A program made the position numbers and the translations under genes. A model generated the notes under the pieces. It saw only the letters and a list, made by a program, of their open reading frames with translations, was not told the origin of the DNA and did not search any database. From positions 3,198,501 to 3,262,500 of the forward strand of contig NZ_ARWE01000001.1 of NCBI RefSeq assembly GCF_000384395.1: a stretch of 64,000 nt of DNA. Direction: 5' to 3'. Positions 10,201 through 18,952 of the stretch are shown piece after piece; within the stretch, counting starts at the first letter, position 1, and each line of letters starts with the position of its first letter. Origin of the DNA: Geopsychrobacter electrodiphilus DSM 16401. GTDB lineage: Bacteria; Desulfobacterota; Desulfuromonadia; Desulfuromonadales; Geopsychrobacteraceae.

Positions 10201-10400
10201 TCCGGGTCTGCAACCGCCAGTGAATCCTCGACGATCCGGCAGAGGAGTTCCGGCTGCGGCCAGACCTCGAAGAGCAGTTCGAGATTGATCACGCTCCGCT
10301 GCGGCTCATCAAAGCCGAGCGGCTCCAGCTGAATCGCCAGTTCTGCCGAGGATGAGCCATCAAATAAGGAGCTCAATCTGTCGAATTGCTCTTGTGCCAC
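7248..10400 (-). CDS. glnE: Bifunctional glutamine synthetase adenylyltransferase/adenylyl-removing enzyme
   Basis: Controls nitrogen assimilation by adding AMP to, and removing it from, glutamine synthetase in response to PII and glutamine. The 1050 residues cover both halves expected of GlnE. Each half has a nucleotidyltransferase motif: GMGKLGGYELNFSSDIDLIY near residue 230, and AMGKLGGYELNYHSDLDIIF near 760. Each is followed by a helical PII-sensing/linker region. The start is a GTG with AGGA six to seven bases upstream. It lies 36 nt downstream of mtnA and 18 nt upstream of the REC-DnaJ gene, in the same direction, so co-transcription is likely. Confidence 0.97.
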   Translation of the reverse strand: MAQEQFDRLSSLFDGSSSAELAIQLEPLGFDEPQRSVINLELLFEVWPQPELLCRIVEDSLAVADPDLTLNYLERLLAVVDHVQLLQVLSDRERRLQLLIMLGGSPFLGTLMCRGKRFFAQLFIQAEIDQACTEAQMIADLRRLIPIETPAEEADQRLRYYKAHQFLRIGGRDLCGLATLEEVTAELSGLAAAALQIAYEYCSYQLQQEYGEPLDEDGEMTEFTILGMGKLGGYELNFSSDIDLIYCYSTMCGQTSGGSRGEQVELRRYYLKLSEMITRALNQPTADGFVFRVDTRLRPDGNSGDLAISLNAAETYYESWGQSWERAAMIKARPVAGSIELGEELLARLEPFVYRRYLDFGMIEDIMLMKQKIDASLNRTSEGELNLKLGRGGIREIEFFIQAQQLVNGGKNRLLRERNSLKALTLLGEQGLVSPAEVARLQRAYRFLRTVEHRIQIVQERQTHSLPIREAELLALARRSGFTEYKGFEAALKAERDEVCRIYRDLFHAVETPDVLRPEVSFIFDHESDPDQVKDLLEERGFSNPDVAYQSLRTLHGDQPERRLTERGRRYLEQLAPLLLSALLDSPNPDQALSNLEAFLDRLHSRASFFALLAENPEIVKLLVSLFGSSQMLSRIFIQRPELLDTMVSRAGAVSVKPQAQMVEELTLQINATDSYEDQLEILRRFRNEEFLRIALNDLHGELGQSEGTHQLSLLAEVCLERAILMARKELIPRFGLPFLEAEPQREVAFGVVAMGKLGGYELNYHSDLDIIFLHEGAGTTRPVAGTDPERFRQLNSQEYFGRLAQRIISILTLVTREGIVYKIDTQLRPSGNQGSLVTGLDAFERYHRETAQPWERQSMTRARMICGPDEFLNRAQALIEELTFERELPEDLAPEICRLRQRMELEIAREDSERINIKTGRGGMVDVEFITQYLQLKHGRTHRQLHSQNTLVLLKALVKLKLLDKKDGKALLKGYKGLRRLENKLRLFYDQSMNELSASGAGLNRIARSLGYEKGLSLPEEQLLGDYHRLTENIRTIFERTLCPVTADN

Positions 10401-10436
10401 AGGATTTCCTGATTGTTAGTTGTCAGCGTCTGGAAT

Positions 10437-11501
10437 TCAGCGAGTAAACAGATTTGCCAACCCCTGCCGATAGTCCCCTTCAACCACCCCGGCCTCGGTG
10501 ATAATGGCGCTGACCAGCCGCGCCGGGGTCACATCAAAGGAGGGGTTACGTACCGGGACCCCTTCGGGAGCGATACGGATACCGCCGACATGGGTCACTT
10601 CCCGCGCATCACGCTCTTCGATCGGGATCAGTGAACCATCACTCAGAGACAGATCGAGGGTCGACAAGGGTGCGGCGACATAGAAGGGAATCTTGTGCTC
10701 CTTTGCCAACACCGCCACGGTGTAGGTGCCGATCTTGTTGGCGACATCGCCGTTGGCCGCAATCCGATCGGCACCGACGATGACACAGTCGATCTCACCC
10801 TTGCTCATCAGGTAACCGGCCATATTGTCGCAGATCAGAGTCACCGGAATATTATCCCGCTGCAACTCCCAGGCGGTCAGGCGCGCGCCCTGCAAGAAGG
10901 GTCGGGTCTCATCGGCGATGACTGAAATTGTCTTCCCCGCTTCCACTGCAGCGCGCAACACTCCGAGTGCGGTCCCATAGCCGCCGGTCGCCAGGGCACC
11001 GGCGTTACAGTGGGTCAACACCCGGGCACCGTCCGGGATCAGGCGCGCCCCATTCTTCCCCAGCTTGCGATTGAGACGATCATCCTCTTCAGCGATGGCG
11101 AAGGCCTCATACTCAAGACCGATCTTCAACTCCTGAATGCTGCGATCGAGATTGGCCTGGGCGAAACTTTTCATCCGCTCCAGGGCCCAGCAGAGATTAA
11201 TCGCCGTCGGGCGGGTCGCCGCCAGATGCGCACAGATCGCCTCAAACTGCTGCATAAACTCGGCGCTCGTTTTGGCTTCGATATCGCGCGCGCCGAACCA
11301 GGCCCCGATCGCCGCCGCCACACCGATCGCCGGGGCGCCACGTACCACCATGCTGCGGATCGCTTCAGCGACCTCCTGGTACTGATCATACTCAAGCCAG
11401 AGCTCTTCAATCGGCAGCTTGCGTTGATCAAGCATGCGGCATTTACCGGCGGAATAGATGATCGGGCGGATACTCTTGGTGTCTATTGGGCAAGCCATCA
11501 T
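10437..11501 (-). CDS. mtnA: S-methyl-5-thioribose-1-phosphate isomerase
   Basis: Isomerises methylthioribose-1-phosphate to methylthioribulose-1-phosphate in methionine salvage. The 354-residue length is normal. Family motifs are intact: [11 protein letters not shown] near residue 53, the catalytic Cys in [19 protein letters not shown] (about 164), and the catalytic Asp in [19 protein letters not shown] (about 245). The related eIF2B-like/ribose-1,5-bisphosphate isomerases share the fold, but this motif set favours MtnA. No other methionine-salvage gene is beside it. A purine-rich AGAGAG lies a few bases before the double ATG start. Confidence 0.95.
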   Translation of the reverse strand: MMACPIDTKSIRPIIYSAGKCRMLDQRKLPIEELWLEYDQYQEVAEAIRSMVVRGAPAIGVAAAIGAWFGARDIEAKTSAEFMQQFEAICAHLAATRPTAINLCWALERMKSFAQANLDRSIQELKIGLEYEAFAIAEEDDRLNRKLGKNGARLIPDGARVLTHCNAGALATGGYGTALGVLRAAVEAGKTISVIADETRPFLQGARLTAWELQRDNIPVTLICDNMAGYLMSKGEIDCVIVGADRIAANGDVANKIGTYTVAVLAKEHKIPFYVAAPLSTLDLSLSDGSLIPIEERDAREVTHVGGIRIAPEGVPVRNPSFDVTPARLVSAIITEAGVVEGDYRQGLANLFTR

Positions 11502-11548
11502 TTACTCTCTTTTTATCGGGTTATCAGTTTAGCTCTACAGTTAAGTGC

Positions 11549-11621
11549 CTGAGGGTTACATCCGTTGCCAGCGAAAAGTTAAGTGACAATATTGAACGCA
11601 GGTGATGGCTGTAACCCTCAG
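11549..11621. repeat. 12-bp inverted repeat between gatB and mtnA
   Basis: CTGAGGGTTACA at 11549-11560 is the exact reverse complement of TGTAACCCTCAG at 11610-11621, separated by 49 bases. A short direct repeat, GTTAAGTG, also occurs near 11539 and 11578. The long loop and lack of a T-run argue against a simple terminator. It could be a small REP-like element or a long-range RNA hairpin in the gatB-mtnA spacer. Confidence 0.5.
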
Positions 11622-11645
11622 ACGATACGGATAATGAAGCTTTAG

Positions 11646-13082
11646 TTATTCGGCAAGTTTCTGTTGCAGCAGCTGATTGACCACGCCGGGGTTTGCCTTG
11701 CCGCGACTCTTCTGCATCACCTGACCGACGAAGAAACCGATCAGCTTGTCTTTCCCAGCACGATATTCGACGACCGAATCGGGGTTGGCGGCCAGCACCT
11801 CGTCGATCAAGGCTTCGATCGCACCTGTATCGGTGACCTGTTTGAGCCCCTGCTTTTCAATGATGCTGTCGGCGCTGTCGCCCGAGGTCCACATCGCCTC
11901 AAAGACCTGCTTGGCGATCTTGTTCGAGATGGTGTTGTCGTGAATCCGTCCCAGCAGTCCGGCCAGCAGCTCGGGAGAAACGGGGCATTCGGCCACCGTC
12001 GCCCCCTTCTCCTTGAGGGCGCGCATGACCTCGCCCATCACCCAGTTGGAGCAGATCTTGGGCTGATTGTGCAACGCAACCAGCGCCTCAAAATATTCGG
12101 CCACCCCCCGTTCAGCGACCAGCACTCCGGCGTCATACAACGGCAACTCGAACTGTTCAAGGTAACGCTGACGTTTGACCTCGGGCAGCTCAGGCAGCTC
12201 GCCCCGCACCCGCTCAACCCAGGCGCTGTCAACGACCAGCGGGACCAGATCGGGATCGGGGAAGTAGCGATAGTCGTGCGCCTCTTCCTTGCCGCGCATC
12301 GAACGCGAGACCCCACTGTCGGCATCGAACAGGCGAGTCTCCTGTACCACTTTGCCGCCATCGTCGAGGAGGTCGGCCTGACGCTCGACCTCGTACTCGA
12401 TCGCCTGCTTGATAAAGCGGAAGGAGTTGATGTTCTTCAGTTCGGCGCGGGTCCCGAGTTCGACCTGCCCCTTGGGACGCAGCGAGACATTGGCGTCACA
12501 GCGGAAGGAGCCCTCTTCGAGGTTGCCGTCGCAGATTCCCAGATAGACCACGATCTGATGCAGCTGCTTGAGATACTCGATCGCTTCATCGGCGCTGCGC
12601 ATATCCGGCTCGGAGACCACCTCGAGCAGCGGGGTACAGGCGCGATTCAGGTCGACCCGGCTGCCGCTGTTGCCGCCATGCAGCAGTTTACCCGCATCCT
12701 CTTCCATATGAATGCGGGTGATGCCGATGCGTTTCTTGTCACCCGACTCCTGGTCGATATCGAGCCAGCCGTGCTCACAGATCGGCAGTTCGAACTGCGA
12801 GATCTGATAGCCTTTCGGCAGATCGGGATAGAAATAATTTTTACGCGCGAAGATCGAACGCGGCGCGATCTGGCAGTTGGTCGCGAGACCGGCACGTATG
12901 GCGTACTCGACCACCTGCTGGTTCAACACCGGCAGGGCGCCGGGCAGACCGAGACAGACCGGACAGGTTTGGGAATTGGGCTGCTGGCCGAACTCGGTGG
13001 AACAGCCGCAGAAGATCTTGGTTTTGGTCGTCAACTGGACATGAACCTCGAGTCCGATAACCACCTCATAACGTGCGTGCAT
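11646..13082 (-). CDS. gatB: Asp-tRNA(Asn)/Glu-tRNA(Gln) amidotransferase subunit B
   Basis: Binds the mischarged tRNA, phosphorylates the Glu/Asp side chain and receives ammonia from GatA. The 478-residue length is standard. It begins [13 protein letters not shown] and has the zinc-type cysteines CGCS...CPVCLGLPG (about 25-48) and the kinase-core segments of the family. The C-terminal YqeY-like tail that contacts the tRNA elbow runs from about 400 to the end. It is the last gene of gatC-gatA-gatB, 23 nt after gatA. Its presence indicates that the cell makes Gln-tRNA and/or Asn-tRNA by transamidation. Confidence 0.97.
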   Translation of the reverse strand: MHARYEVVIGLEVHVQLTTKTKIFCGCSTEFGQQPNSQTCPVCLGLPGALPVLNQQVVEYAIRAGLATNCQIAPRSIFARKNYFYPDLPKGYQISQFELPICEHGWLDIDQESGDKKRIGITRIHMEEDAGKLLHGGNSGSRVDLNRACTPLLEVVSEPDMRSADEAIEYLKQLHQIVVYLGICDGNLEEGSFRCDANVSLRPKGQVELGTRAELKNINSFRFIKQAIEYEVERQADLLDDGGKVVQETRLFDADSGVSRSMRGKEEAHDYRYFPDPDLVPLVVDSAWVERVRGELPELPEVKRQRYLEQFELPLYDAGVLVAERGVAEYFEALVALHNQPKICSNWVMGEVMRALKEKGATVAECPVSPELLAGLLGRIHDNTISNKIAKQVFEAMWTSGDSADSIIEKQGLKQVTDTGAIEALIDEVLAANPDSVVEYRAGKDKLIGFFVGQVMQKSRGKANPGVVNQLLQQKLAE

Positions 13083-13105
13083 GAAGAACTCCCTGCTTAA
13101 ACTCT

Positions 13106-14563
13106 TTAAACGCGCGGTGCGCGCTGTTTATGCCAATCGGTCGCTGACTCAAAGGCCTGCGCCGCCTGCAGCAGCGTCGCCTCGTCAAAGGGCTTGCCGA
13201 TCAACTGCAGACCGACCGGCAAGGCGCCATCCATCCCGCATGGCAGACTTAAGGCACAGGTGCCGGCCAGATTGACCGGGATGGTGAAAATATCCGACAG
13301 ATACATCTGCAACGGATCGTCGGTCTTCTCGCCGATCTTGAACGCGGCAGTCGGTGACACCGGGGTCAAAAGCAGATCGACCTGGTCGAAGGCCTTGAGG
13401 AAATCCTCGCGGATCAGGGTTCTGACCTTCTGCGCCTTGAGATAATAGGCATCGTAATAACCGGAGGAGAGCGCGTAGGTGCCGAGCATGATGCGGCGCT
13501 TAACCTCATCACCAAACCCTAAGGCGCGAGTCGCCTCATACATACCGGTCAAGCCAGCCTCACCCTGCTCCCGCTTGCCGAAGCGCACCCCGTCGTAACG
13601 CGCCAGGTTGCTCGAAGCCTCGGCTGTGGCGATCAGATAGTAGCAGGCGACCGCATAATCAGTGTGCGGCAGACTCACCTCGATGATCTCGGCCCCCAGA
13701 CTGCGATAAACCTCAATCGCGGCTTCGACCGCCTGCTTGACTGCCGGATCGAGCCCCTCGATAAAATATTCACGCGGCAGACCAATCTTCAGCCCTTTAA
13801 CCCCCTGATTGAGGCTGGCCAGATAATCAGGCACCGGGCAGTCAACGCTGGTCGAATCCGCCGCATCGTAGCCGGCAATGGTGCCCAGCATCAACGCCGC
13901 ATCCTCGACGCAGCTGGCGAGCGGGCCGACCTGATCGAGGCTCGAGGCGTAGGCGATCACTCCATAACGCGACACCCGCCCGTAGGTCGGCTTGATCCCG
14001 ACCACACCACAAAAAGAGGCAGGCTGACGGATCGACCCCCCGGTGTCGGTCCCGAGGGTCGCAAACGCCTGGCCGTCGGCCAGAGCCGCCGCGCTGCCGC
14101 CCGAGGAGCCACCGGGCACCCGTTCAACATTCCAGGGGTTACAGACCGGCCCGCTGGCGCTGTTTTCGTTGGAGCTGCCCATGGCGAACTCATCCATATT
14201 GAGCTTGCCGAGCAGAATCGCGCCCTGCGCCTTCAATCTGGCAAAGGCGGTGGCGTCATACGGCGCCACATAGTTTTCCAGAATGCGTGATCCGCAACTG
14301 GTGCGGACACCTTCGGTATTAAAGATATCCTTGACCGCGATTGGAATCCCGGTCAGCGGACCACCCTCACCGGCGGCCAGTTTGAGGTCGGCCTCGGCGG
14401 CGGCGGTCAGAGCCTCAGCGGCACACACCGTCACAAAGGCGTTAATCTGCTCATTGCGTGCCGCAATCCGATCAAGGCAGGCACGCGTCAGCTCAACCGC
14501 GCTGGTCTGGCCGTCACGCAGCGCCTGCTGCAACTGACGTATATTCATTTGCGAAAAAGACAT
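13106..14563 (-). CDS. gatA: Asp/Glu-tRNA amidotransferase subunit A (amidase)
   Basis: Hydrolyses glutamine and channels ammonia to GatB. The 485 residues include the amidase signature with a Ser-Ser-Lys triad: Lys in IPIAVKDIF (about 78), Ser in [10 protein letters not shown] (about 153) and the nucleophile in [11 protein letters not shown] (about 177). Length and motif spacing are normal. It sits between gatC (59 nt upstream) and gatB (23 nt downstream). General amidases share the fold, but the gene order settles the role. Confidence 0.97.
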   Translation of the reverse strand: MSFSQMNIRQLQQALRDGQTSAVELTRACLDRIAARNEQINAFVTVCAAEALTAAAEADLKLAAGEGGPLTGIPIAVKDIFNTEGVRTSCGSRILENYVAPYDATAFARLKAQGAILLGKLNMDEFAMGSSNENSASGPVCNPWNVERVPGGSSGGSAAALADGQAFATLGTDTGGSIRQPASFCGVVGIKPTYGRVSRYGVIAYASSLDQVGPLASCVEDAALMLGTIAGYDAADSTSVDCPVPDYLASLNQGVKGLKIGLPREYFIEGLDPAVKQAVEAAIEVYRSLGAEIIEVSLPHTDYAVACYYLIATAEASSNLARYDGVRFGKREQGEAGLTGMYEATRALGFGDEVKRRIMLGTYALSSGYYDAYYLKAQKVRTLIREDFLKAFDQVDLLLTPVSPTAAFKIGEKTDDPLQMYLSDIFTIPVNLAGTCALSLPCGMDGALPVGLQLIGKPFDEATLLQAAQAFESATDWHKQRAPRV

Positions 14564-14622
14564 GAAAACTCCCGATATTCAATCTGCTGGACAGCTCTTT
14601 CAGAGCCTGGTCGCCAGCGACT

Positions 14623-14910
14623 CTATTCGATGACCTTCGGCACCACAAAACAACTCTCTTCACTCTGCGGGGCGTTCTGCAGGGCACGCTCAAGACCGAT
14701 CGAGGCCTTGACCTCATCGGCACGAAAGGCGTTCTCCATCGGCACCGCATGCGCGGTCGGCACGATCCCGGTCGTATCCAGCTCGTTGAGCTTTTCGACG
14801 TACCCGAGCAGTTGGTCCAGCTGCCCGGTAATGGTGTCGATCTCCGCCGGAGCCAGTGCCAGACGCGACAATCGCGCGACATGCTCAACCTCTTGACGCG
14901 TAATTTTCAT
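14623..14910 (-). CDS. gatC: Asp/Glu-tRNA amidotransferase subunit C
   Basis: A small 95-residue subunit that wraps and stabilises the GatA-GatB complex. The start is the ATG at 14910, directly behind an AGGAG ribosome site. The longer open frame upstream runs through a hairpin and is not coding. The sequence shows the family pattern: EVEHVARLSRLAL at the start, then a YVEKLNELDT helix, and a FRADEV/VVPKVIE tail. It is first in the gatCAB operon. Confidence 0.95.
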   Translation of the reverse strand: MKITRQEVEHVARLSRLALAPAEIDTITGQLDQLLGYVEKLNELDTTGIVPTAHAVPMENAFRADEVKASIGLERALQNAPQSEESCFVVPKVIE

Positions 14911-14925
14911 AATAACTCCTGATGA

Positions 14926-14963
14926 CAGGGTTTGATGCCAGCATCTGGCGGCATCAAACCCTG
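14926..14963. promoter_or_regulatory. 14-bp perfect hairpin just upstream of gatC
   Basis: CAGGGTTTGATGCC (14926-14939) pairs perfectly with GGCATCAAACCCTG (14950-14963) around a 10-nt loop. It lies between the mrp stop and the gatC start; in the minus direction the stem ends about 9 nt before the AGGAG of gatC. There is no T-run on either side, so it is a poor intrinsic terminator. It may affect mRNA stability or access to the gatC ribosome site, or end transcription of the upstream gene inefficiently. Confidence 0.55.
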
Positions 14964-15008
14964 AAGAGTAGCATGACAACCCCAAAATAACCAAGGGAGT
15001 TCGGCGAC

Positions 15009-15884
15009 TTAGGCCTGCAGCCACCATTGATGAAGCTGCTCGGCGGCACCCTCGATGGCGATACTGCTTTCCGATTCCGGGTGCGACAGGATATGCGGTT
15101 TGCCGCTGTCCCCGGCGACCACGATCCGCGGATCAAGAGGGACCAACGCCAAAAAGGGGATCGCGTATTTCTCGGCCAGCTTGCTGCCGCCGCCACTCTT
15201 GAAGATATCAGAACGCTTATCACAGTGGGGACAGATAAAACCGCTCATGTTCTCAATCATGCCGATAATCGGCAGCTTCATCTGCTGACAGAAGCTGATC
15301 GATTTCTCGACATCCACCAGCGCCACATCCTGCGGTGTGGTCACAATGACGGCGGCGGCACTCTTGCCGAGCATCTGCACCGCACTCAGCGGCTCATCTC
15401 CGGTCCCCGGAGGACAGTCGATCACCAGATAGTCGAGGTCGCCCCAGACGACGTCAGAGATCAGTTGCTGAATCGCGCCATTTTTCATCGGGCCGCGGAT
15501 AATCATGGCGTCACTGGTCTTCTCCAGCAGAAATCCGATCGACATCAGCTTAATGCCGGCAAACTCAAGCGGAATAATCCCATCTTCACTCCCCTGGGGA
15601 TGCACGCCTTCGAGGCCGAGCATTTTTGGCAGGCTCGGACCGTGAAGATCGATATCGAGCAGACCGACCCGATGCCCCTGCTGCGAAAGTGCAATCGCCA
15701 GGTTCACGGCGGTGGTGCTCTTGCCGACCCCGCCCTTGCCCGACATCACCAGAATACGTTTTTTGATACTGCAGATCCGACTCTCCAGCGCCTGACGTTG
15801 TTGAAACTGCGCGCTGTTCTCCTTGGGCCCCTGATTGTGGCTGGCGCAGGAACTGTCGCTACAACTGTTACAATCACTCATCAA
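15009..15884 (-). CDS. Mrp/NBP35-family Fe-S carrier P-loop ATPase
   Basis: A cytosolic P-loop ATPase that probably carries or inserts Fe-S clusters. The 291 residues contain the deviant Walker A with two lysines (SGKGGVGKST, about 46-55), the CPPGTGDEPLS segment and the C-terminal CPHC pair (about 218-221) that bridges a cluster between subunits. The N-terminus adds a short Cys cluster (CNSCSDSSC, residues 5-13), as in the NBP35-like branch and unlike the shortest Mrp proteins. It is followed by gatC 98 nt downstream. ApbC is an older name for the family; MinD-like ATPases are excluded by the CxxC. Confidence 0.9.
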   Translation of the reverse strand: MMSDCNSCSDSSCASHNQGPKENSAQFQQRQALESRICSIKKRILVMSGKGGVGKSTTAVNLAIALSQQGHRVGLLDIDLHGPSLPKMLGLEGVHPQGSEDGIIPLEFAGIKLMSIGFLLEKTSDAMIIRGPMKNGAIQQLISDVVWGDLDYLVIDCPPGTGDEPLSAVQMLGKSAAAVIVTTPQDVALVDVEKSISFCQQMKLPIIGMIENMSGFICPHCDKRSDIFKSGGGSKLAEKYAIPFLALVPLDPRIVVAGDSGKPHILSHPESESSIAIEGAAEQLHQWWLQA

Positions 15885-15927
15885 TCCCGTCCTCTTCTCT
15901 TGTTAAAAAAATGTGCTCATGCCTGAT

Positions 15928-18900
15928 TTAAGGCCGTTCATCCTCCAGAGTGCGGATAATCTCCGCGATCTCTTCAGGGGAGAAATCTTCCTCCTTCAAC
16001 GACTTGCGATACTGATCCAGCAACCGCTTCTGCTTAACATGGTCCTGATTTTGACGATAGAGAGCCATCAAACGCTTGATCAAAGATTCCCGGATCGGGT
16101 CAATACGTAAACCACTCAGCAGAAGAGCTTCGAGATCAATCCCCCGGCAGAGAGGATCACTCAGACCGGACATAAGTTCGATCTGCTCAAAGCGCAGCTC
16201 TTCAAAGGCTTGCTGTTTGTCCAGACATTCTTCGGGCACATCGAAACCCTCCATCAGACTACCCCGCCAGAGGCGCTCAGCAGCCATGAGTTTATGACAG
16301 GCCTGCCAGGCGTTGCCGCGCCGCGAGAGGTTTCGCGCCTGTTCAACGTGCTCCTTGTATTTCAAAGCGTCTACATCCAGATGACGCAAAAACAATATTC
16401 CTCTCTCGACCACCAGATAGCAGCGTGCAGACCCGCTGCCCCAGGTGTCATCAAGAAATTTGCGCATCCGCAACATGGTACTGTCAAAGTTCTGTCGGGC
16501 CCTGCTGGGTGAACTTTCCGGCCAGATTTTACCACTGAGTGTGTCGATGGACATCTGGTGCCCCGGCGCAAAAATCAGCAGCCCGAGGAGATGACGCCCG
16601 GTGGCACCGAGACTGCTGCCTTCAAGCCATTGACGGCTGGCGACCCGCATGAGAAAGGGACCAAGCAGAAAGATGCGGAGATGCGGGACCTGCGACCCGT
16701 CATCATGGATATCTCGTCCGAGATATTCCGCCGAGAGACGCTGTGCTATCTCGGGGAGGACATCATTCTCGACTGCCAGGGGCAGAATATCAAACAGTTC
16801 CGGGGTTAAAAAGAACCCGCAGTTCTGATGCCGGGACCCCAACAGCGCCAAAAACTCACGTAGCTGCTCAAGCGCCCTGGCCGTGTCGGCCTGACGCTGA
16901 TAGAACCGGGCAAAGACGACGTGGATGCCGGGTCGAACCAGCAGATCGCCACTCCGACGTGAGAGCTCGAGGGCTCTCTGCAACAACTCTTGAGCCTCGG
17001 GGAGTTCATCGAGCTCCAGCAGGGTTTCGGCACAAACCAGCAGATTGGTCAGGATATGCACCCCGCCGCCGGCCTCTTCGCGCAACCTGCGTGAGGTCTT
17101 CAGATCCAGGCGCGCCTCTTCTTTGCGCCCTGCCCTGGCATGCAACAAAGCCCGAAACTGCAAAAACCAGCTGTGCAAGTGAGGATTCTGGGTGGCCACC
17201 CCTTCGACCCAACCGATGCGGATCATTTCGGCGGCCGCAATCGCATCCCCTTCAAACAGCATGGCTTCGACATCCAAAAGATACAGCACAGCCCCCAGGA
17301 TCCCTTGTTGCAGCGACTTGCGACTGAAACGTTCCGTCAGTTGGCGGCGCTGTTCTCGATAGCCGCCTACGTCACCGGTGTGCAACAGCAGATTGGCCGC
17401 CATAAGGTAGAAGAACACCGAACCATTGGCACCGTCTGCGCATAATTGCCAGGCATTCTCCACTTCCGAGAAGGCCACAACGCAGCTCCCCTGCAACAGT
17501 GCCAGATAGCCACATGCAATCCGGCCATCCAGCTCAAGATCTGGCTGGCCGCTGCGCTGGGCCACCTGCAGACAGGAACGCGCGTAGATCTCACCCTTGG
17601 CCAAATCTCCGGAAAAAAAACATTTCCCGAGGGACAAGGCATAGAGGACCATCGACTGATTGACCGGATCAAGATCCTGCTGTTCCGCCAGCAACTCTTC
17701 CAGCCGCGGCAAAATTTCCTTCCCGTAGGCAAAACGGCCATCAAGAAACAGATACTGACGGACTTGCTGGGACAAGGCCAGTAATTCTCCCCGCCGATCA
17801 CCGGCCGCAACAAAACGGGCACGCGCCAGTTCGAACCAGTTATCAATCTCCCCGGGCGCATTGCCAAATTTACAGCTCCCCACAAACAGCGAAAACCAGC
17901 CCAGCCTGGCGGCCAATGCTTCCGGCACCAGCTCCAGCAGTTCAGCAACGTTCTGCGGAGCGGTCAAGGGCAACAACAGCCCGGTCTGACTCAGGAGAAG
18001 TTCAACCTCCTGATACAGCTGACCCAGAAGCAGATGCCGGAGTGCGCCCCATAAATCGGCTTTTTCCTGGTACCAGCCAGCCGCCGTATGATGAACCTCG
18101 AGGTGTTCATTTTCATTCAACAGGACTTTCGCCTGCGCCCGCAGATAGCCCTGCAGCTGTTCATCGAAGCGGTAGCCCCCGGCGACGGTTTCGACATGGT
18201 AGTTATGCCGCCAGAGATAATCGAGAATTTCCTCGACCTCGCCAAGGGGGGTCAGACGCCGCGCCAGTTCAAGGGGGATGGATTCGAGCAGCGCCAATTT
18301 CAGCAGCGCCGATTGCCAGCCATGCGGCAGCTCCGGCAGCAGCCAGCTGGCAAACTGATCGGGAGTCGGTTCTTGCGCGCCATCAAGCCTCGTGGCCAGG
18401 TTCTCGAGCAGCTCAGGCTCAAGAGTCGCGCTGCTTCCGACATCGACCAGACCGGTCAGCCAGCGAAGCGCCGCGACGTTGCTTTTGAGGGTCTGTCGCA
18501 ATTGCTGGTTCTGACTGGACAAACAGACATGTTCACGCTGCAGGCGCAGCATCACGCGGATCCTCGCCAGCATTTCGATATTGCTGACCGGTTGCGAAAT
18601 GAAATCCTGCGCACCAGCATCGAGTCCCTCGGCCCGACTTTGGGGTGTGGCGATATGAGCGGTCAGAAGCACGACCGGGATATGAGCGGTTTGGTGGTCG
18701 GATTTAAGCCGGCGACACATCTCGAACCCGCTGATCCCGGGCATCTGGACATCGACAAAGGCCCCGTCAATCCGCTCCACTGCGAGCAGTGAAAAAGCCT
18801 CTTCGCCGTTCGCAGCCTTGAAGCAGCGCACCTCGGGCAGATGGTTTTCAACGATACGTGCCATCAATTCAAGGTTGGTCGGATTATCATCGACCACGAG

Positions 18901-18930
18901 CAGATGGAATGTCGGAGGCTGAGTAGTCAT
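15928..18930 (-). CDS. Response regulator with receiver and SARP/BTAD-type C-terminus
   Basis: About 1000 residues. The receiver (about 5-125) has the phospho-acceptor Asp in IDGAFVDVQMPGISGFEM. A large helical middle of TPR/MalT-like character follows, and the last ~230 residues match an OmpR-like winged helix plus a bacterial transcriptional activator (BTAD) domain (LRIFLLGPF... onward). The ATG at 18930 is preferred over an upstream start that would overlap pcrA further; a GAAAGAAC purine stretch precedes it. It sits between pcrA (23 nt) and mrp (43 nt). Inference: a phospho-regulated DNA-binding activator with a big ligand- or protein-sensing module. Targets unknown. Confidence 0.85.
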   Translation of the reverse strand: MTTQPPTFHLLVVDDNPTNLELMARIVENHLPEVRCFKAANGEEAFSLLAVERIDGAFVDVQMPGISGFEMCRRLKSDHQTAHIPVVLLTAHIATPQSRAEGLDAGAQDFISQPVSNIEMLARIRVMLRLQREHVCLSSQNQQLRQTLKSNVAALRWLTGLVDVGSSATLEPELLENLATRLDGAQEPTPDQFASWLLPELPHGWQSALLKLALLESIPLELARRLTPLGEVEEILDYLWRHNYHVETVAGGYRFDEQLQGYLRAQAKVLLNENEHLEVHHTAAGWYQEKADLWGALRHLLLGQLYQEVELLLSQTGLLLPLTAPQNVAELLELVPEALAARLGWFSLFVGSCKFGNAPGEIDNWFELARARFVAAGDRRGELLALSQQVRQYLFLDGRFAYGKEILPRLEELLAEQQDLDPVNQSMVLYALSLGKCFFSGDLAKGEIYARSCLQVAQRSGQPDLELDGRIACGYLALLQGSCVVAFSEVENAWQLCADGANGSVFFYLMAANLLLHTGDVGGYREQRRQLTERFSRKSLQQGILGAVLYLLDVEAMLFEGDAIAAAEMIRIGWVEGVATQNPHLHSWFLQFRALLHARAGRKEEARLDLKTSRRLREEAGGGVHILTNLLVCAETLLELDELPEAQELLQRALELSRRSGDLLVRPGIHVVFARFYQRQADTARALEQLREFLALLGSRHQNCGFFLTPELFDILPLAVENDVLPEIAQRLSAEYLGRDIHDDGSQVPHLRIFLLGPFLMRVASRQWLEGSSLGATGRHLLGLLIFAPGHQMSIDTLSGKIWPESSPSRARQNFDSTMLRMRKFLDDTWGSGSARCYLVVERGILFLRHLDVDALKYKEHVEQARNLSRRGNAWQACHKLMAAERLWRGSLMEGFDVPEECLDKQQAFEELRFEQIELMSGLSDPLCRGIDLEALLLSGLRIDPIRESLIKRLMALYRQNQDHVKQKRLLDQYRKSLKEEDFSPEEIAEIIRTLEDERP

Positions 18931-18952
18931 CAGTTCTTTCGTCACCGCTGCG

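Noticed and set aside
11664-13100. Long plus-strand frame of 478 codons opposite gatB
   Set aside because: It mirrors gatB exactly and arises from GC-rich third positions; gatB has all family motifs and the frame gives no recognisable protein.
15027-15926. Plus-strand frame of 299 codons opposite the Mrp-type ATPase
   Set aside because: Antisense shadow of a gene with clear Walker and CxxC motifs.
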